From Mollicutes bacterium (lineage in GTDB: Bacteria > Bacillota_I > Bacilli_A > Izemoplasmatales > Izemoplasmataceae), in NCBI GenBank assembly GCA_003553945.1, contig PWEL01000038.1, positions 31,028 to 95,027 of the forward strand: a DNA stretch of 64,000 bases, given 5' to 3'. Of the stretch, positions 1 through 9,512 are shown piece by piece. The position numbers and the translations under genes were made by a program. Numbering within the stretch: the first letter of the stretch is position 1; every line of letters starts with the position of its first letter. Under the pieces are notes generated by a model, which saw only the letters and a program-made list of their open reading frames with translations, was not told the origin of the DNA and did no database searches.

Positions 1-612
1 GAGCCATACACCGATGACGATGAACCCGCCGGCGGGCCCGACGAACACTTCCATGTTCAAGGGGGCGATATCGAAGCCCAGTATCGCGCCTTCGACGGGG
101 AGAGGGATGAAGACGCCGTAAGCGATCGCGCCTGTCGCAAGGAATTCCCGCGTGAGCCCGATCAAGCCGAGGGCAAGGCCGAATCCAACAGCCATGCCCA
201 GGCCGTCTATGGCGCTTCTGCCCACGTTGTTCTCAGAGGCGTAGGCCACCGCGCGGCTCATGATCAGACAGTTGGCCACGATCAAAGGGATGAAGATGCC
301 GAGTGAATCGAAGAGCGCAGGGGCGAACGCCTCCGTCAGCATCTCCACGATCGTGACGAAGGTCGCGATGACAATGATATAGGAGGGGATCATGATCTCC
401 TCAGGAATCAACCGGCGGATCAAAGAGACGACGATGTTGCTGAGGGTGAGCACGAACACAACCAGGACGCCCATTCCGAGGCCCGTCTCCAGACTGCTCG
501 TCACCGCGAGCGCGGGACAAAGGCCGAGCAGGGCGACGAACACGGGGTTCTCCTTGATGATGCCCTTCGTGAACACTGCAAGCAGTCCGGGGTCTTTTTT
601 CGGCTTCGCCAT
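1..612 (-). CDS. rnfE: Electron transport complex subunit RnfE (partial; runs off window start)
   Basis: Reverse-strand reading from ATG at 612 gives MAKPKKDPGLLAVFTKGIIKENPVFVALLGLCPALAVTSSLETGLGMG... with RnfE-like hydrophobic helices, open to position 1; next to rnfG. Not in the supplied ORF track because it is truncated. Confidence 0.9.
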   Translation of the reverse strand, partial: MAKPKKDPGLLAVFTKGIIKENPVFVALLGLCPALAVTSSLETGLGMGVLVVFVLTLSNIVVSLIRRLIPEEIMIPSYIIVIATFVTIVEMLTEAFAPALFDSLGIFIPLIVANCLIMSRAVAYASENNVGRSAIDGLGMAVGFGLALGLIGLTREFLATGAIAYGVFIPLPVEGAILGFDIAPLNMEVFVGPAGGFIVIGVWL

Positions 613-614
613 GC

Positions 615-2039
615 TTATTCACCCTCCTCTATGTTCTCGCCGTTATGGGCATAGATGGCTTCGATGATGGTGTTGAGTGCATCCCCGGAATATGTCGCGC
701 TGCTGAAGGCATCGCTGACATCCTCTTCTTCCATCGGGCCTTCCATGCCGCGGTATCTGGCAATCTCTTCCTCGAGAAGGTCGTTCGCGAAATTACTTTC
801 ATTAATCTCTTCAATCACGGCGTTGTGGATCAGTCCGTCAAGATCGATGGACACTTTGATGCGGAGGAGGCCTCCGGAATAATCATCCGTCAGATCCGAG
901 GTGTCCATCTCGCCGATATAGACATGGCCGAGCAGTTCATCATCTTCGTCATAATAGGGCTGATAGGATTCTACATAGTCGTTATCGATTGTTTCGACCT
1001 CGCCGGTGCGGGTGGCCCAGCGGAAGAATTCACGCAGTTCGCGCTGTTCATCGTCCTCGACACACCGCACGAAGGATTGCTCGAGGAGGTGGGTGATCGA
1101 GGAATCATATACGGTGTCGTCATACGCGGCGATATCGATGTCGCCGACATGCTCGCCGGTATAATCACGGTACTTATCAAGCGCATCCATGAGCGTCTCG
1201 GACGCCTGGTCCTCGCGGGCGACCACGACATCCTTGAACGTCTCGTCCTCGACAGCGACGACGAGGTCGATAGGATCGTGCCCCTCATCGTCGTATTGCG
1301 CCATATAGACGTGGCCCAAAAGATTGCCCTCGATATCGTAGACCGCATCCCTGTACCGGATGCAGCCGAGTGTATAATCGAAGGCCCTCTCGTAATTGTC
1401 GGCTTCAGGGTAGACCTTGCGGTAGGCATCGAGCACGCGGTCCGCCTCGGCGTTCGCAGCTGTCAGATTGACAGCCTGCCGGATGCTGTTGTAAGTGATC
1501 GTCGCGCCGGTACTGCCGTCGTAGAAATCGACGTCACGGATATCCTGCCCGGCGAAATCCCCTAGATAGTCATCCTCGATGCGCTGCACGTAGTTCGGGG
1601 TGTTCGTCGTATGCACGATCCGGACATCGAGAATCTCGAAATTTCCGTCAAAGGCCACGAGCGTCGAAATCTCACCGTGATTGTTCACATCGTCGACGCG
1701 GAACACCTGACCGAGCCGGTTTCCGTCCTTATCATAAGCGACGGCGCGCTCATACACATCCTCATCGGCCACACAGAAGAACACGATTTCGCCGATTGTC
1801 TCGCGATCGGCGTCATAGCCTTTGACCTCGCGGCGACAATAGACGTCTTGCGGTTCTTCATCGACATCGAATTCCTCGGGCATGTCGAGACCGAATATAT
1901 CGAAATATGCTTCATGTTCTTCACGGAGACGGTTCGCTTCAATGATATCCTCAGTGAACGAATTCACGCCGACAATCCCGGCGCCGCTCACTGCTCCGAT
2001 GACGAAGAGAATCAATGCAATCTTGAGTTTAGGCAACAT
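615..2039 (-). CDS. rnfG: RnfG-like FMN-binding subunit, enlarged (three FMN_bind-like repeats)
   Basis: N-terminal TM anchor MLPKLKIALILFVIGAVSGAG, canonical FMN-threonine motif STGATIT, position between rnfD and rnfE. Start trimmed to the internal Met (track ORF 615..2054). Confidence 0.85.
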   Translation of the reverse strand: MLPKLKIALILFVIGAVSGAGIVGVNSFTEDIIEANRLREEHEAYFDIFGLDMPEEFDVDEEPQDVYCRREVKGYDADRETIGEIVFFCVADEDVYERAVAYDKDGNRLGQVFRVDDVNNHGEISTLVAFDGNFEILDVRIVHTTNTPNYVQRIEDDYLGDFAGQDIRDVDFYDGSTGATITYNSIRQAVNLTAANAEADRVLDAYRKVYPEADNYERAFDYTLGCIRYRDAVYDIEGNLLGHVYMAQYDDEGHDPIDLVVAVEDETFKDVVVAREDQASETLMDALDKYRDYTGEHVGDIDIAAYDDTVYDSSITHLLEQSFVRCVEDDEQRELREFFRWATRTGEVETIDNDYVESYQPYYDEDDELLGHVYIGEMDTSDLTDDYSGGLLRIKVSIDLDGLIHNAVIEEINESNFANDLLEEEIARYRGMEGPMEEEDVSDAFSSATYSGDALNTIIEAIYAHNGENIEEGE

Positions 2040-3285
2040 AATATACCCCCACATTCGTGATTACAATCGCCAATACGACGACGATGGAGAATACAAGCAC
2101 GCTTCGAACTGTGAATCGGCTCTTCGCCCACTTCGCATAATCGAGGGCCGGCACGAACATGTTCATGATCAGGATGGCGAACACCACGCCTTCGGGGAGA
2201 TTCCCGAACAAGCGGATCAGGAATGTCAGGACACCGAGGCCGAAGGCGAAATAGATGCGGCCCGGCCTGGTGACAGGCGAGGTGATGGGGTCGGTCGCCA
2301 TGAAGACGGCGCCGAACAAGAGCCCGCCGCCGAGGACATGCACCGCCGGGAACCAGAATCCGAGATCCTGTGTGAACATGACTGTGAGACTGAGCAGGAA
2401 AACGGTGCCGATATACGTGATAGGGACGACGATGTCGAACGAACGCCGTGCGGCCAGATAGATGCCGCCGACGAGGATGAGCAGCGCGCTCGTCTCCCCG
2501 AGCGACCCCGGCAGACCGATGCCGGAGAATAGCATCCAGTAATCATAGTTATCCACCACGCCGGCATTGAACATCTGCTCGTTCAGCACTGACATGGCTG
2601 TCGCGCCGGCGTCGGCGTCGACGAACGCTTCATAGCTCAAGGCGGCGCCGAAGCTCAGCACGACGAAGACACGGGCGAACGCCGCGGGATTGAAGATGTT
2701 CTGTCCCATGCCGCCGAAGACGAGCTTCGCGAGCAACGCGCCCACGACACCGCCGACGATGACCTTGGAGAGCGGGATGGTGTCGGGAAGCGTGAGTCCG
2801 TAGATAAGCCCGCTCGTGATGATGGTGAAATTGTAGATGGTGAAGCTCCTGTTCGCAAGGCGGAAGGATTTGTTGTCGGATTTCTTCGCCGCCCTGTTCT
2901 CTTCTTTCAGGGTTTCCCTGAGCGACGCCATCCGCTGTTCATAATCCTTCATGAAGGCCTCGTAATCCTCCCGTGCTTTCTGGGTCTTCTCCTTCAGGGC
3001 CTTCTTCTTTTCCTTCTTCTGCCAGTTGAGCTCGCGGATCTTCTCCTCCGTCTCGCTCTTGGCTTCACGTTTTCGCTCCATGAAGTCCTTGATCTGATAG
3101 TAGACATATTCGGTCGCCACCATCGAGAGCACCGCGGCGAGCAGTATCAACAGGGCATCCACGCCGTGTTGATAAATCGCGAACACTATGAGCGGCGTGA
3201 GCGCGATGGATACATCGCGCATCATGCGCACGACAGTAGCGTTGGGTCTTCTCAGATGCGGTGCGTTCTTTGTCACGATATTCAT
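2029..3285 (-). CDS. rnfD: Electron transport complex subunit RnfD with a charged insertion
   Basis: Polytopic RnfD-like sequence (GGMGQNIFNPAAFARVF, ATDPITSPVTRPGRIYFAFGLG); DADAGATAMS near the expected flavin site; in rnf operon. Confidence 0.92.
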   Translation of the reverse strand: MNIVTKNAPHLRRPNATVVRMMRDVSIALTPLIVFAIYQHGVDALLILLAAVLSMVATEYVYYQIKDFMERKREAKSETEEKIRELNWQKKEKKKALKEKTQKAREDYEAFMKDYEQRMASLRETLKEENRAAKKSDNKSFRLANRSFTIYNFTIITSGLIYGLTLPDTIPLSKVIVGGVVGALLAKLVFGGMGQNIFNPAAFARVFVVLSFGAALSYEAFVDADAGATAMSVLNEQMFNAGVVDNYDYWMLFSGIGLPGSLGETSALLILVGGIYLAARRSFDIVVPITYIGTVFLLSLTVMFTQDLGFWFPAVHVLGGGLLFGAVFMATDPITSPVTRPGRIYFAFGLGVLTFLIRLFGNLPEGVVFAILIMNMFVPALDYAKWAKSRFTVRSVLVFSIVVVLAIVITNVGVYYVA

Positions 3286-3289
3286 ATTA

Positions 3290-4585
3290 TCACCTTAGCA
3301 TTTTCATGGCTTCTCTGACGTAGTCGGTCACATGGATCTTCGAGGTGCAGACATACGCGCACAGGCCGCACTCGATGCACTTGTCGGCTTCGAGGGCGCG
3401 GGCGGATTCCTTATCCTCGCGCTTCACTGCGTTCATGATCTGTACCGGCTGGATATCGACGGGGCAGGCGTAGACGCAGCTCGCGCAGCGGACGCATGGC
3501 TCCTCTACATAGTCGACGCTTTTGAGCACAAGGATCGACGTCGTCGTCTGTGTGACGACGATGTCGTCGCTCTCGATGCTTTCGCCCATCATCGGGCCGC
3601 CGACGATGACTTCGACCTTCTCCTCATCCGTGTAGCCATCGCTCAGTTCGATCAATTCCCGGACGCTCGTCCCCACGCGGGCCCTGATGTCCTGAGGAAA
3701 ATTGACAGCGTCGCCGTTGACAGTGAGATGCCGCTTGATGATGGGGAGGTTGTGCTTGACGGCCTCATAGACGCTCGCCGTCGTCGACACATTGAAACCG
3801 AGGATGCCGTATTCCATCGGCAGCGTCCCGACCGGCACTTTGATGCCGACAGCGTTCTCGAAGGTCATGTTCTCCCAGCCCTGGGGATAGAAATCATCGA
3901 GGGTCGCGATCTGGATGTTCCAATCGGAGAATCTTGAGATCTCTCGTTCGAGGACCTCGACGAGCTCCTTCTTGGTCTTCTTGACGGCGATGACGCCGCG
4001 GGTCGCATCGACCGCACGCATGAGGTAGGTGAGGCCGCGGAAGATATCCTCGGGCTGGTCCTTGATGAGGCGGTAGTCGCTGCTGAGATACGGCTCGCAC
4101 TCCACAGCGTTGATGACGACGGTGTGGATGTCCTTGTCCGTGTTCAGCTTGATATAGGAGGGAAAGCCGCTCCCCCCCAGACCGACGAGCCCCTTCTCCT
4201 TGATGATCTCCACGAAATCCTCCTGGGTGAACTGTTCGATGACGCTGTCGGGGCGGTCGGTGATGCTTTCATGATAGGTATCCTTGAAATCGTTGCGCAC
4301 GATCAGGCATTCAACTTCATCGCCGGAGCTATGATACTTGTTCGTCCTGCCCTCTATGACACCGCTGACGGTGGAATAGATGGGCTGTTCAAAGAACTTG
4401 CCCTTGCGTCTGCCGAGAATCTCACCCAGCTTGACATGATCGCCAACTTCGACATCGAGCGTATACTCCTTCGCCCTGGCGTTCTGAAGATTGATGTAGA
4501 TATAATCGGGATCGACATGCCTTAATGTCGGGAGTTCCCTGTCGAGCTGCTTGTAATCCTTGACTCTTCGGGAGTTTGTGATCAT
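3290..4585 (-). CDS. rnfC: Electron transport complex subunit RnfC
   Basis: GLGGSGFPSYIKL NADH-binding region and two 4Fe-4S motifs (CVRCASCVYACPVD, CIECGLCAYVCTSKI). Confidence 0.95.
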   Translation of the reverse strand: MITNSRRVKDYKQLDRELPTLRHVDPDYIYINLQNARAKEYTLDVEVGDHVKLGEILGRRKGKFFEQPIYSTVSGVIEGRTNKYHSSGDEVECLIVRNDFKDTYHESITDRPDSVIEQFTQEDFVEIIKEKGLVGLGGSGFPSYIKLNTDKDIHTVVINAVECEPYLSSDYRLIKDQPEDIFRGLTYLMRAVDATRGVIAVKKTKKELVEVLEREISRFSDWNIQIATLDDFYPQGWENMTFENAVGIKVPVGTLPMEYGILGFNVSTTASVYEAVKHNLPIIKRHLTVNGDAVNFPQDIRARVGTSVRELIELSDGYTDEEKVEVIVGGPMMGESIESDDIVVTQTTTSILVLKSVDYVEEPCVRCASCVYACPVDIQPVQIMNAVKREDKESARALEADKCIECGLCAYVCTSKIHVTDYVREAMKMLR

Positions 4586-4609
4586 TCATATGCACCCTTT
4601 GCTATATTT

Positions 4610-6301
4610 TCAGTCCTCTATAAATGGATTAATCATCTTGTTGATTCGTTTCTGCATCTCATCGAGCATCGCGTCGGCGGATGCTATTGAAGATGCCTTC
4701 ACATTCAGATAGATCTTGAGTTTCGGTTCCGTACCGCTCGGCCGCAGCACGAACCAGCAATCATCCTCGAAGATGAACTTGACCACATTGGAGGATGGGT
4801 AATCGAGCGGTTCGCTTGTGTCCGCTTTCTCCCGGACACCGCGGAGATAATCCTCCTTGACCAGCAGCCTCCTGTCCATGAACGTCTCCGGCTTCCAGCG
4901 GCGGAAATGCTCCATGATGGCTTTGATTGTCTCGGCGCCGGCACTACCTTTTAAGACAATGTTCATCAGTTTATCGCGATAGGCGCCGTAGGTCTCATAG
5001 AGGCTATTGAGATAATCGACGAGCGTCATGCCTTGCTGCTTGAGCTGATCTGCCATCTCCGCGGCCATGAGCGATGCCTGCACGCCATCCTTGTCGCGGG
5101 TGATGTCCGCTAGCACATAGCCGTAGCTCTCCTCATACCCCATGATGAACCGCTTGCCTTCGTCCGGGAGCGCCTTCATGCGCTCGCCGATGAATTTGAA
5201 ACCTGTGAGGGTCGACTCGACCTCCACGCCATAAGCGCGGGCGATCGCTGCGCCGAACTCGCTGGTGACGACAGTGTTGAAGATAAGGCCGTCATCGGGC
5301 AGCGTGCCGGATTGTTGCATGCTGCCGAGTATATAATCGATGAACATCGCCCCGGTCTGGTTGCCGGTGAGGAACACGTATTCCCCTTCGTGTCGGCACA
5401 TGAGCCCGAGCCGGTCGCTGTCGGGGTCCGTGGCGATCAACAGGTCGGTGTCGTTCTCATGCCCGATTCTTTGCGCTTGTTCAAACGCCTCGGGATGTTC
5501 GGGGTTGGGAGAGTTCACCGCCTTGAAATCAGGATCGATGACCATCTGGGACGGAACGGTCCTTACATCATAGCCGCAGCCGGAGAGGACATCGGGGATG
5601 ATCTCCCGGCTGGTGCCGTGAAGCGGTGTGAACACCGTGCGCAGGCTGCGGGAATAGCCCTCATGGAACTGCAGGGCCTTCACGGCTTCAATGTATCGTC
5701 CCTTGACACCTTCGGGATGCTGGATGAAACCTTCCTCTTTAGCTGCATCGGCATCGAGCGATTCGATGGAGAAATAATCCTCGACAGTATTGACTTTCTC
5801 GATGACGCGGTCGGCAAGAGCGGGCACGAGCTGACAGCCGTTCTCGTCATACATCTTCACACCGTTATAATTCGGCGGATTGTGCGAAGCGGTCACCATG
5901 ATGCCTCCGGACGCACGGAGGTCGCGGACCGCGAAAGAAAGGAGCGGTGTCGGTTCGAGACTGTCGAACAGATACGTCCTGATGCCGAGCGCCGCAAGCA
6001 CACATGCCGCCTCCAAAGCGAATTCATCGCTCTTGTGACGGTTGTCGTGCGCGATGACGACGCCGCGTTCAGCACCCACTTCCCGCAAAAAAAGCCCGTA
6101 ACCGTAGACGGCTTTCCGGAGCGTGTAGGCATTCAGCCGGTTGGTTCCGACACCGACAATTCCCCGCATGCCGCCGGTACCGAATGACAGTTCCTTGTAA
6201 AAGGCGTCTTCTATTTCCTCTTCGCTCATCGATTCGAGTTCGCGACGGCTTTTCTCATCGAGCCTGGAATCCTCCAGCCAGCGTCGATAACGTGCATGCA
6301 T
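4610..6301 (-). CDS. pgcA: Phospho-sugar mutase (phosphoglucomutase/phosphomannomutase family)
   Basis: TASHNPPNYNGVKMY phosphoserine loop, ATDPDSDRLG metal loop, RPSGTEPKLKIY C-terminus. Start at internal Met of track ORF 4610..6325. Confidence 0.92.
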   Translation of the reverse strand: MHARYRRWLEDSRLDEKSRRELESMSEEEIEDAFYKELSFGTGGMRGIVGVGTNRLNAYTLRKAVYGYGLFLREVGAERGVVIAHDNRHKSDEFALEAACVLAALGIRTYLFDSLEPTPLLSFAVRDLRASGGIMVTASHNPPNYNGVKMYDENGCQLVPALADRVIEKVNTVEDYFSIESLDADAAKEEGFIQHPEGVKGRYIEAVKALQFHEGYSRSLRTVFTPLHGTSREIIPDVLSGCGYDVRTVPSQMVIDPDFKAVNSPNPEHPEAFEQAQRIGHENDTDLLIATDPDSDRLGLMCRHEGEYVFLTGNQTGAMFIDYILGSMQQSGTLPDDGLIFNTVVTSEFGAAIARAYGVEVESTLTGFKFIGERMKALPDEGKRFIMGYEESYGYVLADITRDKDGVQASLMAAEMADQLKQQGMTLVDYLNSLYETYGAYRDKLMNIVLKGSAGAETIKAIMEHFRRWKPETFMDRRLLVKEDYLRGVREKADTSEPLDYPSSNVVKFIFEDDCWFVLRPSGTEPKLKIYLNVKASSIASADAMLDEMQKRINKMINPFIED

Positions 6302-6336
6302 AGGACCACCTCGCATTTTCCACATTTAGCACCTGT

Positions 6337-6365
6337 ATTATAACTTATCACCCACCACTTTTCAA
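6337..6365 (-). promoter_or_regulatory. Candidate sigma70-type promoter for phosphoglucomutase-rnf operon
   Basis: Reverse strand TTGAAA - 17 nt - TATAAT upstream of the 6301 start. Confidence 0.6.
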
Positions 6366-6423
6366 CATAACGGATAATTTCGATGCATTTTATAATATAG
6401 AATAGAAAAGCCTTCTTCCAAAT

Positions 6424-6456
6424 AAAAAACCCTGCGGCTTCTGATGAACCGCAGGG
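6424..6456 (-). terminator. Rho-independent terminator after peroxiredoxin
   Basis: Reverse strand CCCTGCGG-N-CCGCAGGG hairpin followed by TTTTTT. Confidence 0.85.
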
Positions 6457-6465
6457 GGAATGCAT

Positions 6466-7041
6466 CTACTCGATGAAATCGTCGCCTTCCTTCCAGTTGC
6501 AGGGGACGCGTTTCCCCTCGGCTTCCATCTGAAAGACGCTGAGTGTTCTCAATACTTCATCGACGTTGCGACCGCCTTCGCCGTGATTGACGTGCGCGGC
6601 CTTGAGGGTGCCGCCGGGCGCGATGATGAACGTCCCGCGCCATGCGATGCCGCGGTCCTCATCCAGCACGCCGTAGGCCTCGCTGACGGTGTGCGTGTTG
6701 TCACTGGCATGGATATGGTTCAATCTTCCGAGTGCTTCATTCTGCCAGGCGAGATGCGCATGGGTCGAATCCGTCGACACGGCGACGAGCGTCGCACCCT
6801 TTGCTTCAAAGGAAGCAGTCAGCTCGTTGAAGCGACGGATCTCCGTGGGGCAGACATAGCTGAAATCGAGCGGGTAGAAATAGAGCACAACCCATCTACC
6901 ATCATTCAATAGTTCATCGAGCGTCACCGTAGAGAGCCGTTGATGCCCTTCGCCTTCGGGCATGACGGCTTCCATCTCGAAGCGCGGTGCCTGCTTGCCG
7001 ACTTTCGCCGCGGTGACATAGAAATCATTATCGTATTTCAT
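6466..7041 (-). CDS. ahpC: 2-Cys peroxiredoxin (AhpC type)
   Basis: FYPLDFSYVCPTEI peroxidatic Cys motif and C-terminal VPCNW resolving Cys. Confidence 0.9.
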   Translation of the reverse strand: MKYDNDFYVTAAKVGKQAPRFEMEAVMPEGEGHQRLSTVTLDELLNDGRWVVLYFYPLDFSYVCPTEIRRFNELTASFEAKGATLVAVSTDSTHAHLAWQNEALGRLNHIHASDNTHTVSEAYGVLDEDRGIAWRGTFIIAPGGTLKAAHVNHGEGGRNVDEVLRTLSVFQMEAEGKRVPCNWKEGDDFIE

Positions 7042-7109
7042 GACGGGCCTCCTAGTGTTTTTCTGCTCTTAGCATACGCAATGATGTTTGGATATTCAAA
7101 TGATATGCG

Positions 7110-9494
7110 CTATGTTGTTCTTTTCAGCTTCCAGATGTCATCGACATAATTCTCGATCGTACGGTCGCTCGAGAAGTATCCGCTCTTCGCGATATTCACC
7201 AGACAGGTCTTGGCGAAACCTCTTTTGTCCTTGAAGCGTTCATTCAGCCTCTCCTGCGCGTCGGAATAGGCGCGGAGGTCCTTAAGCACGAAGAAACGGT
7301 CCTCGTTCAAAAGATTGTCCTTGATCTCGGCGAACTCATCGCGTCTGACGTGGGCGAAGAATCCGTCCGTGAGCTGGTCGACGACCTGTCTGATCTCGGG
7401 GTCGTTCTCATAGATCTCCCCGGGGTCGTAGGTACCGGCTTCATAAAGGGCGGTGACTTCATCGCTGTTCATGCCGAAGATCTCGATATGGTCTTCACCG
7501 ACACGCTCGGCGATCTCCACGTTCGCCCCGTCAAGTGTGCCGAGGGTGATCGAGCCGTTCATCATGAACTTCATGTTGCCGGTGCCGCTCGCCTCTTTCG
7601 TAGCGGTGGAGATCTGCTCGCTCACATCACATGCGGGCATGATGCGTTCAGCGTAGGTGACATTGTAGTTCTCGACGAATACGACCTTGAGAAAGTCCTT
7701 GGTGTCCGGGTCGTTGTTGACGATGTCTCCGATGGTGTTGATGAGCTTGATGACCTTCTTGGCGAAATGATAGGAAGCCGCCGCTTTCGCACCGAAGATG
7801 AAACTCCTCGGGACGAAACGGTTTCGGAAGGCGACATCCGTCTTGAGGCGATGATGAAGCATCATGATATGGAGCGCGTTCATGAGCTGGCGCTTGTATT
7901 CGTGCATGCGCTTCACCTGGACATCGAAGACGCTGTCGACATCGAGTCGGACGCCCTGCTCGCGCTCGATATGGTCGGCTAGGGCCTGTTTCTTCTCGCG
8001 CTTGATCGCGAGGAACCTATCCTGCACGTCAGAATCGTCGGCGGCGTCGAGAAGCGGTTCAAGGGACAAGGTCTGCTCCCACTCCGGCGCATGTTCGCTG
8101 ATGAGGGCGGCGAGGTCCGGGTTGATGTGCTTAAGGAAACGCCGGTGCGTGATGCCGTTGGTCTTGCTGTTGAATTTGTCAGGGTACAGCGCGTGGAACT
8201 TCTTCATCTCGATGGTGGTCAATATCTTCGTATGCAGCTCCGCAACACCGTTCACACTGAATGAGCCGACGATGGCGAGATGCGCCATGCGGACTTCCCC
8301 GGCGGCGATGATGGCGAGTTCACCGATTGCTTCCTCGCTCTTGCCGTGTGTGTCGAGCAGTTCACCGCAGAAACGCTTGTTGATCTCCTCGATGATCTGA
8401 TAGACCCTCGGAATCGTCGGCTGCAGAAGACTCACAGGCCATTTCTCGAGCGCCTCGGCGAGGATGGTGTGGTTGGTATAGGCACAGGTCGATTGGGTGA
8501 TCGACCACGCCTCGTCCCATTCAAGGCCGTAATCATCGAGCAGCACGCGCATCAGCTCGGGGATGATGAGCGCGGGATGGGTGTCGTTGATCTGAAAGAC
8601 ATGATAATCGGAGAAATTCTCGAACGTTCCATGCCTTTCATAGTGGTTCCGCGTGATATCGCGGACACCGGCCGCACTGAAGAAATACTGCTGCTTGATG
8701 CGGAGGATCTTGCCCTCGCGTGTCGTATCGTCAGGATAGAGGAAACCGCTGATCTGACGAATCTCCTCGTTATAGTCGAAAGGATGGATGTCATCGGGAT
8801 AATAGTCCGTGGGCTCGGCATTCCAGAGCCTGAGCGTATTGACCACGCCGTTCGCCTCACCCGGGATCGGCATGTCGTAGGGGACGGCGCGTATCGTCTC
8901 TTCAGGGGTGTAGTGCGCATCGCCAGCTTCGAAGGAGACAGTGCCGCCGAAGGGGATGTCGATCGCTTCCTCCTCGCGCCGGACCTCCCAGGGATACGGA
9001 TTCTTCAGCCAGTCATCCGGCACTTCGCGCTGATAGCCGTGGCGCAGCGTCTGTTCGAAAAAGCCGTAGCGGTAGCGGATCCCGAAGGCGTGCCCCTTGT
9101 AGCCGAGCGAGGCGATCGAATCCAGAAAGCAGGCCGCCAGCCGGCCGAGACCGCCGTTACCAAGACCCGCATCGACCTCCTGGTGCTCGATGGCATCGAG
9201 GTCGAGCCCGATGGAATCGAAGGCGCGCTCGACAGTGTCCCGGATGCCGAGATGATAGAGATGATTCGTGATCAAGCGCCCCAGCAGGAACTCCATGGAG
9301 AAATAGTGCAGTTCCTTCTGCTCGCCGTCGCTTTGTTCGAGCCAGTCCTCGCTGATGCGTTCGAAGACCATCTGTGCGAGCGCCTGATAATGCTCCCTTT
9401 CGCTCGCCGATTCAATATCGGTCGCGAACTGGGTGCGCAGACGCTGTTTGAATTGTTCCAGGAATTGTTGTTCATTGTCGAATAAGTTCATCAT
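7110..9494 (-). CDS. glgP: Glycogen/starch/alpha-glucan phosphorylase
   Basis: GLGNGGLGRLAACFLDS, MHEYKRQLMNALH, EASGTGNMKFMMNGSITLGTLDGANVEI PLP-site region. Confidence 0.96.
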   Translation of the reverse strand: MMNLFDNEQQFLEQFKQRLRTQFATDIESASEREHYQALAQMVFERISEDWLEQSDGEQKELHYFSMEFLLGRLITNHLYHLGIRDTVERAFDSIGLDLDAIEHQEVDAGLGNGGLGRLAACFLDSIASLGYKGHAFGIRYRYGFFEQTLRHGYQREVPDDWLKNPYPWEVRREEEAIDIPFGGTVSFEAGDAHYTPEETIRAVPYDMPIPGEANGVVNTLRLWNAEPTDYYPDDIHPFDYNEEIRQISGFLYPDDTTREGKILRIKQQYFFSAAGVRDITRNHYERHGTFENFSDYHVFQINDTHPALIIPELMRVLLDDYGLEWDEAWSITQSTCAYTNHTILAEALEKWPVSLLQPTIPRVYQIIEEINKRFCGELLDTHGKSEEAIGELAIIAAGEVRMAHLAIVGSFSVNGVAELHTKILTTIEMKKFHALYPDKFNSKTNGITHRRFLKHINPDLAALISEHAPEWEQTLSLEPLLDAADDSDVQDRFLAIKREKKQALADHIEREQGVRLDVDSVFDVQVKRMHEYKRQLMNALHIMMLHHRLKTDVAFRNRFVPRSFIFGAKAAASYHFAKKVIKLINTIGDIVNNDPDTKDFLKVVFVENYNVTYAERIMPACDVSEQISTATKEASGTGNMKFMMNGSITLGTLDGANVEIAERVGEDHIEIFGMNSDEVTALYEAGTYDPGEIYENDPEIRQVVDQLTDGFFAHVRRDEFAEIKDNLLNEDRFFVLKDLRAYSDAQERLNERFKDKRGFAKTCLVNIAKSGYFSSDRTIENYVDDIWKLKRTT

Positions 9495-9512
9495 ATCACT
9501 CCCTCTTGTACC

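Noticed and set aside
401-622. 73-aa minus ORF at the window start
   Set aside because: Wrong frame; the same strand encodes RnfE from 612 in another frame.
6226-6465. 79-aa minus-strand ORF over the promoter/terminator region upstream of phosphoglucomutase
   Set aside because: It spans a predicted terminator and promoter, lacks a family signature and overlaps the start of pgcA out of frame.
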